DNA of 14,027 bases from an uncultured Clostridia bacterium (GTDB lineage Bacteria > Bacillota > Clostridia > Christensenellales > UBA1242): contig CAKVNA010000009.1 of assembly GCA_934776915.1 (NCBI GenBank), forward strand, positions 1 to 14,027. Reading direction: 5' to 3'. Positions 1-7,145 of this stretch are shown one piece after another. The notes beneath the pieces are model-generated. The model was given only the letters and a program-made list of their open reading frames with translations. It searched no databases and was not told the DNA's origin. Each line of letters begins with the position of its first letter. The first letter of the stretch is position 1. The translations under genes and the position numbers were made by a program.

Positions 1-414
1 CTCAACACCCTTATGTTTTAATTCATATTCAAGTTTTCTCTTGCCACAACTTTTGCTTTTTGATTTGACATAATTTTTTGCAAACAGTTCGTCATCAACA
101 AAATGATATTCACCTAATTTCCCTAGGACATATTCCACAATATCCTCTTCAAAGTCCTTTTTTAGCAAATAATCATTTATTTGTTTCTTTGTTTTTTGAC
201 ACTTTGCTATGTATCCTGTTACCTTTTCCAAAGCAACTTGTTTTTCAGTTTCATTCTTTAGATATTCAATGTTTTGTTCGGATACTTGTTGTCCTTCTTT
301 CAAGTGATTTCTCATAATCGTTTCAAGTGATAAACCACAAAAGAACTCATTGTCAAGATACAAATTTACCCTATTTTTATTGCGTTTCTGCACTTCAATT
401 TTAGTTATTTGCAA
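1..414 (-). CDS. recX: RecX family regulatory protein, N-terminal part (cut by window edge)
   Basis: RecX proteins bind RecA and modulate its filaments and recombinase activity in the cytoplasm. Translating the minus strand from 414 gives 138 open codons to the window edge. The N-terminal part (residues 3-34) matches the beta-rich start of Firmicutes RecX, with ITKIEVQKRN and RVNLYLDNEFF. Helical repeat modules follow, including the hallmark FVDDELFAKNYV (about residues 105-116) and GKRKLEYELKHKGV (about 124-137), the family's 'DD-ErFA..yv...G...i..eL..KG' pattern. The start is TTG: an in-frame TGA lies two codons upstream, the first in-frame ATG is only at residue 34, and GAGGTGA sits just before the TTG. 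The C-terminal modules and stop lie outside the window. It is separated from the upstream YigZ-family gene by 76 bp and is probably co-transcribed with it. The family call is firm; activity on RecA is inferred. Confidence 0.88.
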   Translation of the reverse strand, partial: MQITKIEVQKRNKNRVNLYLDNEFFCGLSLETIMRNHLKEGQQVSEQNIEYLKNETEKQVALEKVTGYIAKCQKTKKQINDYLLKKDFEEDIVEYVLGKLGEYHFVDDELFAKNYVKSKSKSCGKRKLEYELKHKGVE

Positions 415-417
415 TTT

Positions 418-424
418 TCACCTC
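418..424 (-). promoter_or_regulatory. Shine-Dalgarno site that fixes the TTG start of recX
   Basis: The minus strand reads GAGGTGA followed by AAA and then TTG. The spacing is short, but no other start codon fits, because an in-frame TGA overlaps the ribosome site itself. Confidence 0.65.
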
Positions 425-490
425 ATACATAATCACACATCAATTTTTTGCTTTTTTTCGTATATTTTTTGAAAATTATAATCGCTACTT

Positions 491-1078
491 TCAGCATGAA
501 TACTGTGTTTTGTCAGTTATCTCAAGTGAAACAATTCCCTTTAACCAAAGATAATTTTCATTGGAAAGATAAACTTCAAATCTTACATTGTTATCATAAA
601 TTACATTTTCAAATTTGATTTCTCTTTTGTCACATTCTTGTTTTATTTGAGCAAAAAGTGGATAATCACACAATCCGATATAAAGGGTTTTTAATTGCAC
701 TTCAACTAGGTTTTCTGCAAGTGTTTGACGAGCAGTTTCCTTGTATGCTCTGCCCAAATTTGCAGTCCCCAATTTCACTCCCCCAAAATATCTTACAACA
801 ACGCACAGAACATTTATAACATCATTTTCCTTAAGCAGTTGCAATATTTGAGAACCTGCAGTTCCACCTGGCTCACCATCTTCGCATGAACGCTCAAGAA
901 GTGCCTTGTCAAAAATTCTATAGGCATAACAAATATGTCTGCATGATGGATGTTCACTTTTGATGTTTGACAATATTTGTGTAACTTCATTTTTTGATTG
1001 AACTGAAAAACTAAAAGACAAAAATCGTGACCTTTCCTCAACATATTTGCCTTGCTTCTCACTCAAAAGTGTTTTCAT
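491..1078 (-). CDS. YigZ/YvyE-type IMPACT family protein
   Basis: This is a member of the UPF0029/IMPACT family (YigZ in E. coli, YvyE in Bacillus), conserved cytosolic proteins of uncertain biochemical role; eukaryotic IMPACT is linked to translational control. The N-terminal domain (about residues 15-120) shows the family signature: SRFL near 17, HPSCRHICYAYRI at 43-55, EDGEPGGTAG at 66-75 and VVVRYFGGVKLGTANLGRAY at 93-112. Residues 130-190 fit the ferredoxin-like C-terminal domain. At 195 residues it is near full family length. Its ATG overlaps the stop of the upstream regulator gene as ATGA (1075-1078), so translation is probably coupled; only a weak AGAAGG precedes the start. It ends in TGA. 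The family is certain, the function is not. Confidence 0.93.
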   Translation of the reverse strand: MKTLLSEKQGKYVEERSRFLSFSFSVQSKNEVTQILSNIKSEHPSCRHICYAYRIFDKALLERSCEDGEPGGTAGSQILQLLKENDVINVLCVVVRYFGGVKLGTANLGRAYKETARQTLAENLVEVQLKTLYIGLCDYPLFAQIKQECDKREIKFENVIYDNNVRFEVYLSNENYLWLKGIVSLEITDKTQYSC

Positions 1079-1746
1079 TTTGAGCCTTCTTTTAGTTTCT
1101 GTTTGTCCCTAATTTTTCTAAAGAAAAACCACAAAAGAGCCAAAATTTGGACTGGAATTGCGAGAATAAATGATAACCAACTGAATTCAAGCGGCAAACA
1201 AATGTAGAATGTTAACGCCGTTGACCATGTTAGGCATGAAACAAAAATGCAATTTAACATATTAGTGCACCAAATGCTTGAGAACACGAGGCACACAATA
1301 AATGAAACTGGAATTGCCATTATGTAAATTTTCCAACTTTCATCTTTTAATGCTGGGATAAAATTAAAGCAAATGCAAAATAAACCAACGGCAACAAGCC
1401 ACACAAGCCCAGTTGAAAGCAAGGTTATCATAAGTTGCTTGGTTGAGAAGATTTTTGTTTTGTGTTTTTCGTTTTTCACCACAGAGATTTCTCCCTCAGA
1501 ATGTGGACACAAAAAGTCATTAACCGTCACGCCATACAAATTTGCAAGTTGACTTAAGACAATGATGTCTGGGATTGCTTCACCACGCTCCCACTTGGAA
1601 ATGTTTTTGTCGGAATACAAAAGTTTTTCTGCAAGCTCAAGTTGTGTGAGCTTGCTTGCCTTTCTAAAATAGACAAGATTCTTTGCAATCACAGTTCTTA
1701 TTTCGTCATTTTCATATATTTGATTTTGAGTGAAATTTTCTTCCAT
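1075..1746 (-). CDS. XRE-family helix-turn-helix regulator with four membrane segments
   Basis: The N-terminal part (about residues 15-80) is a Cro/C1-type helix-turn-helix, with the core LTQLELAEKL, then NISKWERGEAIPD and LSQLANLYGVTVNDFL. A short charged linker leads to four predicted transmembrane helices (about 103-128, 139-159, 162-183 and 188-209) and a basic tail. Membrane-tethered XRE proteins of this type are common in Firmicutes; the signal they sense is usually unknown, as it is here. No Shine-Dalgarno site precedes the ATG. Instead TAAAAT ends exactly 6 bp upstream of it, predicting a leaderless mRNA. The gene overlaps the YigZ-family gene by 4 bp and heads a likely XRE-yigZ-recX transcript. 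A 15-bp palindrome in its upstream region could be its own operator (inference). Confidence 0.88.
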   Translation of the reverse strand: MEENFTQNQIYENDEIRTVIAKNLVYFRKASKLTQLELAEKLLYSDKNISKWERGEAIPDIIVLSQLANLYGVTVNDFLCPHSEGEISVVKNEKHKTKIFSTKQLMITLLSTGLVWLVAVGLFCICFNFIPALKDESWKIYIMAIPVSFIVCLVFSSIWCTNMLNCIFVSCLTWSTALTFYICLPLEFSWLSFILAIPVQILALLWFFFRKIRDKQKLKEGSK

Positions 1747-1752
1747 ACATTC

Positions 1753-1781
1753 ATTTTAGTATATTAAAAAAAAATATGCAA
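1753..1781 (-). promoter_or_regulatory. Promoter of the XRE regulator gene, predicted leaderless
   Basis: On the minus strand, TTGCAT (1776-1781), a 17-bp spacer (1759-1775) and TAAAAT (1753-1758) form a sigma-A-type promoter. Six bases separate the -10 box from the ATG at 1746, so transcription should start at or next to the ATG. The -35 box lies inside the distal arm of the mnmA terminator, and the spacer contains that terminator's T-tract. An alternative -10, TATACT (1758-1763), has no well-spaced -35. Confidence 0.6.
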
Positions 1782-1833
1782 CTTGTTTTTGCACAAATTC
1801 TACAATTTGTAGAGTTTGCAATTAAGTTGCATA
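1766..1833 (-). terminator. Intrinsic terminator of mnmA
   Basis: Five bases after the mnmA stop the minus strand forms a long interrupted hairpin. The outer arms are tatgcaactt (1824-1833) and aagttgcata (1775-1784). The middle arms are 5 bp (1817-1821 with 1789-1793). The inner arms are 7 bp around one base (1799-1813). Nine T residues (1766-1774) follow immediately. The stem is AT-rich, but its length and perfect T-tract make termination the simplest reading. Confidence 0.75.
1799..1813. promoter_or_regulatory. Palindrome tctacaa-t-ttgtaga, candidate operator
   Basis: A perfect 15-bp inverted repeat (7-bp arms, 1-bp centre) lies 17 bp upstream of the -35 box of the XRE regulator gene. It also forms the tip of the mnmA terminator hairpin, so its symmetry may serve only RNA folding. 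Palindromes of this size next to an XRE gene are often autoregulatory operators. Binding is inferred. Confidence 0.35.
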
Positions 1834-1838
1834 CAATT

Positions 1839-2927
1839 TTATTTGAAAACTTGGTCAATAACCCCGCCTCCTAGGCAATTTTCTTGTTCGTCATAAAGCA
1901 CAACATACTGTCCTGGGGTAACTGCTCGTTGAGGCTCTTTGAATACAATTTTAACAACATTTCCCTCTATATAAACAGTAACTGCTTGGTCTGGTTGTCT
2001 ATAACGGAATTTTGCAAGGCAATCAAATGTTTGTTTTTCTGGGGTATGTGGAATCCAATTAAATTCTTTTGCCAAAAGATAGTTGCTGAATAGTTTGTCG
2101 TCTTCTCCTTGGTGGACAATTAGGCGATTATTTTTAACATCTTTGTCCAAAACAAACCATCTTTCGCCATTTCCACCGGCCTTTCCACCAATGTTCAAGC
2201 CTTTACGCTGTCCCAAGGTGTAATATAATACTCCATCATGATGTCCAACAACATTTCCATTTGTGTCAACAATATCGCCCGATGTGGCTGGAATGTAATG
2301 TTTCAAAAAGTTTTTAAAGTTTCTTTCTCCAATAAAGCAAACACCTGTGCTGTCTTTTTTCTTGGCATTCGCGAGATTGTATTGTTCGGCGAGTTCCCTC
2401 ACTTTTGTTTTTGGAATGTCCGCCAATGGGAATATAACTTGTGAAAGTTGGTCTTGTGAAAGTTGATTTAGGAAATAACTTTGGTCTTTTGATTTGTCGA
2501 ACGCTTTTTTAAGTTGATAATATTTGCCGATTTTTTCCACTTTGCAATAGTGTCCAGTTGCGATTTTGTCCGCTCCAAGCATTTTGGCATATTCAAGGAA
2601 TGGCCCAAACTTAATTTCTCTATTGCACAAAACATCTGGATTTGGAGTTCTGCCCTTTTCATATTCGCTAAGAAAGTGAACAAAAACTCTGTCCCAATAT
2701 TCCTTTGAAAAATTGACTGAATAATATGGGATACCTATTGTTTCGCAAACTCGTCTGACATCTTCATAATCTTCTGTTGCGGTGCAGACGCCGGTGTCGT
2801 CCTTTTCCTCCCAATTATCCATAAAAAGCCCAATGACATTGTATCCTTGTTGTTTCAGGAGCAAGGCGGAAACAGCACTGTCAACTCCACCGCTCATTCC
2901 AACTACAACGGTTGTTTTTTCTTCCAT
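1839..2927 (-). CDS. mnmA: tRNA-specific 2-thiouridylase MnmA
   Basis: MnmA makes the 2-thio group of U34 in tRNAs for Lys, Glu and Gln, using ATP to activate C2 and persulfide sulfur supplied by a cysteine desulfurase. The 362-residue protein has the usual family length. The PP-loop ATP site GMSGGVDS is at residues 10-17. The NPDVLCN segment carries catalytic Cys101, and GVCFIG carries the second catalytic Cys197. The tRNA-binding and C-terminal beta-barrel regions show ATGHY (123-127), YTLGQRKGL and a late TPGQYVVLY motif. A GGAG site precedes the ATG by a normal distance. It is followed at once by a hairpin terminator. No desulfurase gene is adjacent. It appears intact with all key residues. 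Confidence 0.97.
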   Translation of the reverse strand: MEEKTTVVVGMSGGVDSAVSALLLKQQGYNVIGLFMDNWEEKDDTGVCTATEDYEDVRRVCETIGIPYYSVNFSKEYWDRVFVHFLSEYEKGRTPNPDVLCNREIKFGPFLEYAKMLGADKIATGHYCKVEKIGKYYQLKKAFDKSKDQSYFLNQLSQDQLSQVIFPLADIPKTKVRELAEQYNLANAKKKDSTGVCFIGERNFKNFLKHYIPATSGDIVDTNGNVVGHHDGVLYYTLGQRKGLNIGGKAGGNGERWFVLDKDVKNNRLIVHQGEDDKLFSNYLLAKEFNWIPHTPEKQTFDCLAKFRYRQPDQAVTVYIEGNVVKIVFKEPQRAVTPGQYVVLYDEQENCLGGGVIDQVFK

Positions 2928-3099
2928 TTTTTCTCCAATTCAAGTTAATTATTTAACTTTTGCTTCTCAGAAATTCATTTTTACTTATGTTTAATCATGA
3001 TTTTCGAGATAAAACTATAATTTTAATCAAATTTTTATTAAATAATAATATATTTTTGTTCCAAAAATGCTCTCAGACAGAAAAATTCTGCAAAAAACA
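2928..3099. other. AT-rich gap between the TM2-like gene and mnmA
   Basis: These 172 bp hold no open frame of note. The mnmA ribosome site is at the left end. An imperfect palindrome, gttaattatttaac (2944-2957, 5-bp arms GTTAA/TTAAC), lies just upstream of it. A short CAGAA/TTCTG hairpin follows the TM2-like stop codon but has no clean T-tract. The stretch is so AT-rich that several weak -10-like hexamers occur and no promoter can be chosen with confidence. Confidence 0.5.
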
Positions 3100-3666
3100 T
3101 TACTTTTTGTGTGATTTTTTTGTTTTTTTATTCCTTTTTGCTTCGTTAATCAACTCTTTTGCCACTTTTTCGTCTTGAACAATGTATTCCTCGTCAATGG
3201 AAACGGGAATTTTGAAAGTGTTAAACAATATTTGAAAAACTGACACCACCCACAAAACAAAGCCAACAGACCCAGGAAAAACTAACGCCCATGCAAAAAG
3301 CCCCAAGTATTTATTTGTAAAAACAAATTGTGCAAACGAGGGAGTTAGACTTATGGCGGTGAAAGCGATGAGCATAAAGAACGAGGCGAGCATGAATAGA
3401 AACATCTTATTTCTGCCGACTTTTTGATATTGCAAACCAAACCAACCACCAAAAATTGCACATAAAAGCAACTTCCATTTGTTAACATCGGGACAACTTG
3501 TTGTATAAACTACTTTGTTTTCTTCGTGATTTTTTAGAGCGACTTTCCCTGCTCTGTTTGTGGCGTGAGAAAGGCGTTCAAAAATCAGACCACACATATC
3601 ACATCTTGCGTCCGCAGAAAGCAGTTTTCTGTCACATCTAGGGCATCGTTTATATTTTTTTTCCAT
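3100..3666 (-). CDS. Zinc-ribbon, TM2-like membrane protein
   Basis: This is a 188-residue protein of unknown function. It starts with a zinc ribbon, CPRC at residues 8-11 and CDMC at 22-25, followed by a linker. A TM2-like segment follows: KWKLLLCAIFGGWFGLQ at 64-80, with basic QKVGRNK before the next helix. Further hydrophobic helices lie at about 86-107 and 120-148. The C-terminal 25 residues are strongly basic. TM2-domain proteins are membrane proteins of unclear role; a zinc ribbon in front is a known arrangement in Firmicutes. No Shine-Dalgarno site exists, but a consensus-like promoter places TAAAAT exactly 6 bp before the ATG, so a leaderless transcript is predicted. It lies between the orphan two-gene operon and mnmA, and no clear terminator follows it, so read-through into mnmA is possible. 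Confidence 0.78.
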   Translation of the reverse strand: MEKKYKRCPRCDRKLLSADARCDMCGLIFERLSHATNRAGKVALKNHEENKVVYTTSCPDVNKWKLLLCAIFGGWFGLQYQKVGRNKMFLFMLASFFMLIAFTAISLTPSFAQFVFTNKYLGLFAWALVFPGSVGFVLWVVSVFQILFNTFKIPVSIDEEYIVQDEKVAKELINEAKRNKKTKKSHKK

Positions 3667-3672
3667 ATAAAT

Positions 3673-3701
3673 ATTTTAACAAAATCTGCTCGACTCGTCA
3701 A
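3673..3701 (-). promoter_or_regulatory. Promoter of the TM2-like gene, predicted leaderless
   Basis: The minus strand has TTGACG (3696-3701), exactly 17 bp, and TAAAAT (3673-3678), then 6 bp to the ATG at 3666. The predicted start of transcription falls on or beside the A of ATG, and no Shine-Dalgarno site is present. It lies 13 bp beyond the terminator of the preceding operon. Confidence 0.78.
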
Positions 3702-3714
3702 ATATCCTTGCAAC

Positions 3715-3742
3715 AAAAAATGCGGGTCACCCCACACTTTTT
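3715..3742 (-). terminator. Intrinsic terminator of the 997/81-residue gene pair
   Basis: On the minus strand a 12-bp stem (3731-3742 with 3715-3726, two G-U pairs) closes a GUGA loop (3727-3730), a GNRA-type tetraloop. The 3' arm ends in a run of six T residues. It lies 18 bp after the 81-residue gene's stop. A TTGCAA on each side (3708-3713 and 3741-3746) could extend the hairpin. Confidence 0.88.
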
Positions 3743-3760
3743 GCAAAAATTTCTTCTTAA

Positions 3761-4006
3761 TTAGTCTTCATCGTCATATGATGACAAAATGTCGATAATT
3801 TCGTTCATTTCATCAAAGGACAATGTGTCCAATTTTTTGTATGCTTCGTGATAGGCTTCTTTCAATTTGTCGGAGCAATCTTCGTGTTTGTCAGCGATGT
3901 TCACCATAACTTGCCCTGCAGTCATCACTTCTTCTCTTGAGGAATATTTTTTGAGTGTCAAAATTTCCTCCAAAATTTTAAAGCTATAATCAATTTCCTT
4001 TGCCAT
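3761..4006 (-). CDS. Small acidic hypothetical protein
   Basis: I do not recognise this 81-residue protein. It is predicted to be mostly helical and soluble, rich in Glu, Asp and Lys, with a very acidic end (SSYDDED). There is no signal peptide, membrane segment or metal motif and only one cysteine (in HEDCSDK). Translation is well supported: a strong AGGAGGA (4013-4019) lies 6 bp before the ATG. It follows the 997-residue gene by 34 bp and is closed by a strong terminator, so the two form an operon. Its size, acidity and position after a very large protein would fit an accessory or chaperone-like partner, but that is inference from context only. Confidence 0.8.
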   Translation of the reverse strand: MAKEIDYSFKILEEILTLKKYSSREEVMTAGQVMVNIADKHEDCSDKLKEAYHEAYKKLDTLSFDEMNEIIDILSSYDDED

Positions 4007-4040
4007 AATCTTTCCTCCTATTATTTTAAAGTTTTAGATT

Positions 4041-7034
4041 TTATTTGCTTGGGGCAAATTCGTCATCGTCTTCGTCAAATGAAACAACTTCTTCTTCGTC
4101 AAGGTTTTCTATTTCCTCACGAGATACATATCTTCCATTGAAAAGGAATTTTCCAGAAGATTTCTTCGTTTTGTCTTCTTGCTTTGGAGCAATTTCTTCA
4201 GAAACTTCTTCAACTGTTTCTTTTTTTGCTTTCTTTACAGATGCTCTCTTTGCTCTTTTGATTGCTTTTTCAAGTCTTTCTTGTTGTTCTGCTTCAAGTC
4301 TTTCTTTTGCAGTAGGTTTTTTAGCAGGTTTTTGTTCCTTAACTTCTTCTTGCATGCTATCTCCCATGCCCATAATTTGGAATGTGTTTTCTGGAGAAAT
4401 AATGTTTTTATCTGCAAGAGTTATCATATCTGCTGCTTGTTTTTCAGAGATTGTGAAGTTTTCCTTTTGAACTGCTGCTGGTGCTTCAATTCCACTTAGG
4501 TCAAGTTCTGCTGGCACAGTTTCCTCAACTTTTTCGGCTACTTTTGCAGGTTGTTCAACTTTTTCTTCTTTAACTTCTTGTTTAATCTCTTCTTTCGCTT
4601 CTTCAGTCACTTCAGAAATTACTTGAATATTCTTCTTCACTTCTTTTGCTTCTGCCTTAATTTCTTCTGTTTCTTGTTTGAAACGAGTAAGCACAAGTTC
4701 TTTAACTTCTTTCAAAAGGGCTTTGTTTTCGTCTTTGTCTTTTGAATACATTTGCAAGTATTTTGCAACTTCTTCTCTTGTTAGGAAGCCAACTGTTTCT
4801 GCGTCAATGATAAGTCTGTCAACACTTCTGCAAGCCATAATTTCAGCCATGTTTGGTTTCATTCTTTCTTCTTCGGTCATTGCCTTGTGTGATTTAGATT
4901 GTTTCTTTGCAGTTTTTGTTTCAGTTTTCTTAACTTCTTCTGCTTCTTCTATCTTTTGTGGAACAAGTTTTCCCTTTTCAACATCAAGAACCATTTTGTA
5001 TTTTGGTTTTGCGTCTTGCACAGCGGCTGGGGCTGCGACTTTTTCTGCTGTTTCTTTTGTTATGTTATTCATAACATTCTCAACTTGTTCTTTTGCAATA
5101 TCTTTCTTCTCTTCTTTTTGTTTTGAAGATGTTTTTGGTTGCTTTTTTGCTTTAGGTTCTTTGGTTGTTTTTGCAGTTTTTGCTTTCTTTTGGCGAGAAA
5201 GTTTTGCTTGGCGTTCAATTTCATCAAAACTTGCAGTTTCAGAAACATTGCCTGCCTTAAATTGTTCAAGTGATTTTACAAGTGCTTCCATCAAAATTTC
5301 ATATGCTTGTTGCACTGACAATGTATCCTTGCAGCCATATGGTTTTCTATTTAGTGGTTTTTCTTGTTCCGCTGGAGCAACTTCCTCTTTAGGTTGTTTT
5401 TTAACTTCACCAAAGCCAATGTTTGCTTCATATTGTTCTTTCATTGCCTGCTTTACATCGTCAAAGTTTTCAATTTGTGGTTTGTTTTCTTTGATGTATT
5501 CTGCGTTAGCGCGTTCCACAAATGCAGTTGCAAGTGGATTTTTGCCAAAGTGAATATCATCTTCTTCCACTTGTTCAAAACTGATATGGAATTTCTTTTC
5601 CCAATCTTCTTTCAAATTTTCAATGTTATTTTTAACATCAAGTTCATATTGAATGTTGTCGCCTTGAACTGCATTTTGTTTTTTGGAAATTGGCAAATTG
5701 TCAACTGGGAACATAATTCCATTGTTCTTAACAAAGCCAGAACCAACATAGCGTCTTTCAGCAACTGGAAGGTCAAGGTCTGGTTCATAAACTTGCATAA
5801 TGTCATTTTGGTCAACATTTGGTGCATAAGCACGGAAGATTTTTTCTGAACGAGGAAGGTTTCTTACAACTTCGTCACTCATTGCAACTTCTGCAAGAGT
5901 GGAAAGTCCTTCAACTTTGTCCATAGCATATCCGCCACGGCTTGCAAATTCGTCAGAAATGTTTTTTGCAAGTTCAATGTTGTCAGTGTCAATTCCGTCC
6001 AATTTTGAGAAACTGTATGAAACATCACCAATCACTTTGCCATATTCCCTTGCTCTTGCGATATTGTCTTCAGTTTGTCCAGAAAGGTTGTTGTCTTCGT
6101 CTTGTGCAAAAACTGGAACATCTGCTTCAAGGCTTTGGTGCAATTCTGGTGAGATTTCTTCCAAAGCATATGGAGCAAGAAGATTGCTTCTGAAAATTTT
6201 TGTTAGGTCGTCATATGCAACAGCGTTGCTTGGAATAAAATTTGTTTGGAAGTCTTTGCTTCTGTAAGTTGTAAATCTTTCACGAAGTGAAATTCTGTCA
6301 CTTGCTTTTCTTCTTCCAAGTCGCATATCGTGCTTTTCTGCACATTTATAAATGTCTTCATCAATTTTTGCAAGGTCTTCTTCTGTATAGCCTTTGTTCA
6401 AAAGGTTTGAAGCCACATTGCCATTTATGTAACTATTTGTGATGTGATTGTATGAGAAAACTCCATTTGCTTGTTGATTTTGGAAAAGGCGGTCGCCTGC
6501 TTCTGTTCTTTGGAAAGCATTGTTAATGTTGCAAGCGGCGGAAATCATCCTCATAAATGCTGTTGGAGAAATTGCCTTGTCTTCGTCAAGTTTTCCCTTT
6601 GAGGCAAGTTTTGCTTGTTTGTTAATTTTCTTAAGAAGTGGTCTGTATGTGCTTAGGCTTCCGTTTTCAAAGAATGAGCAAATGTCTTCAAAAGACGCTT
6701 CACCTTGAAATTTGCGTGGTTTGCCCAAAACTTCTTCTGACAAAATCCTTGCAAAAGAGTCATAGCCTTTTGTCTTGATGCCTTTGCTTGAGAATTCCAT
6801 ATATTTTACAAATTCCTCAAAAGATTGTCCACCTCGAGCGCAGTCGTTGAAAATTCTTGCGCCTTCAAGTTTTTGTTGTGTGGAAAATTGTTCTGGCAAA
6901 AAACCAGCCGCTTCTAGTTCGTCTGAAGAAAAAACTTTGTTTTCTGAGAAATCAAGTGAAACTGACTTTGCATACTTTGAAAAGATATTATAAAGCGCAT
7001 CGTCAAATCTTTCTCTGTTGTAAACATAATCCAT
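4041..7034 (-). CDS. Large hypothetical protein with Lys/Glu-rich C-terminal half, next to type IV secretion genes
   Basis: I do not recognise this 997-residue protein. Residues 1 to about 540 look globular and mixed in composition, with no signal peptide or membrane helix. From about 545 to 965 the chain is dominated by Lys, Glu, Ala, Gln and Thr (for example KKAKTAKTTKEPKAKK near 616-631) and should be extended or coiled. Two ordered-looking islands interrupt it (about 728-785 and 862-890), each preceded by low-complexity sequence containing APAAVQ (668-673 and 851-856). The last 37 residues are acidic, with EEEVVSFDEDDDEF at 980-993. The start is supported by GAGGG 7 bp upstream and a good promoter. 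It is transcribed separately from the secretion genes but lies directly after VirB4, so a substrate, effector or scaffold role is possible though not shown. Confidence 0.85.
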   Translation of the reverse strand: MDYVYNRERFDDALYNIFSKYAKSVSLDFSENKVFSSDELEAAGFLPEQFSTQQKLEGARIFNDCARGGQSFEEFVKYMEFSSKGIKTKGYDSFARILSEEVLGKPRKFQGEASFEDICSFFENGSLSTYRPLLKKINKQAKLASKGKLDEDKAISPTAFMRMISAACNINNAFQRTEAGDRLFQNQQANGVFSYNHITNSYINGNVASNLLNKGYTEEDLAKIDEDIYKCAEKHDMRLGRRKASDRISLRERFTTYRSKDFQTNFIPSNAVAYDDLTKIFRSNLLAPYALEEISPELHQSLEADVPVFAQDEDNNLSGQTEDNIARAREYGKVIGDVSYSFSKLDGIDTDNIELAKNISDEFASRGGYAMDKVEGLSTLAEVAMSDEVVRNLPRSEKIFRAYAPNVDQNDIMQVYEPDLDLPVAERRYVGSGFVKNNGIMFPVDNLPISKKQNAVQGDNIQYELDVKNNIENLKEDWEKKFHISFEQVEEDDIHFGKNPLATAFVERANAEYIKENKPQIENFDDVKQAMKEQYEANIGFGEVKKQPKEEVAPAEQEKPLNRKPYGCKDTLSVQQAYEILMEALVKSLEQFKAGNVSETASFDEIERQAKLSRQKKAKTAKTTKEPKAKKQPKTSSKQKEEKKDIAKEQVENVMNNITKETAEKVAAPAAVQDAKPKYKMVLDVEKGKLVPQKIEEAEEVKKTETKTAKKQSKSHKAMTEEERMKPNMAEIMACRSVDRLIIDAETVGFLTREEVAKYLQMYSKDKDENKALLKEVKELVLTRFKQETEEIKAEAKEVKKNIQVISEVTEEAKEEIKQEVKEEKVEQPAKVAEKVEETVPAELDLSGIEAPAAVQKENFTISEKQAADMITLADKNIISPENTFQIMGMGDSMQEEVKEQKPAKKPTAKERLEAEQQERLEKAIKRAKRASVKKAKKETVEEVSEEIAPKQEDKTKKSSGKFLFNGRYVSREEIENLDEEEVVSFDEDDDEFAPSK

Positions 7035-7065
7035 ATTTTATCCCTCACTTTGTTTTATTACACAT

Positions 7066-7094
7066 ATAATAGCACACTTTTTCCATACTTTCAA
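7066..7094 (-). promoter_or_regulatory. Promoter of the 997/81-residue gene pair
   Basis: The minus strand shows TTGAAA (7089-7094), a 17-bp spacer and TATTAT (7066-7071). Transcription would start near 7059 and give a short leader of about 25 nt that contains the GAGGG ribosome site. The promoter lies just past the VirB4 terminator, so this unit can be expressed independently of the secretion genes. Confidence 0.72.
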
Positions 7095-7145
7095 TAGGAA
7101 ATTTATTTTTGTGTTGTTTGACCAAAAAATCGCTAAATAAAGGGC

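Noticed and set aside
78..317. Plus-strand open frame of 79 codons at the left edge
   Set aside because: It lies opposite the recX coding sequence, which has clear family motifs on the minus strand.
3061..3099. Possible terminator after the TM2-like gene
   Set aside because: The only stem is a 5-bp CAGAA/TTCTG with a short loop and no T-tract next to it, so it is too weak to call.
4678..5553. Plus-strand open frame of 291 codons rich in Ser, Phe and Cys
   Set aside because: It is antisense to the Lys/Glu-rich part of the 997-residue gene; AAG/GAA-rich codons read backwards give Phe/Ser/Leu codons with few stops. It has no ribosome site or recognisable domain.
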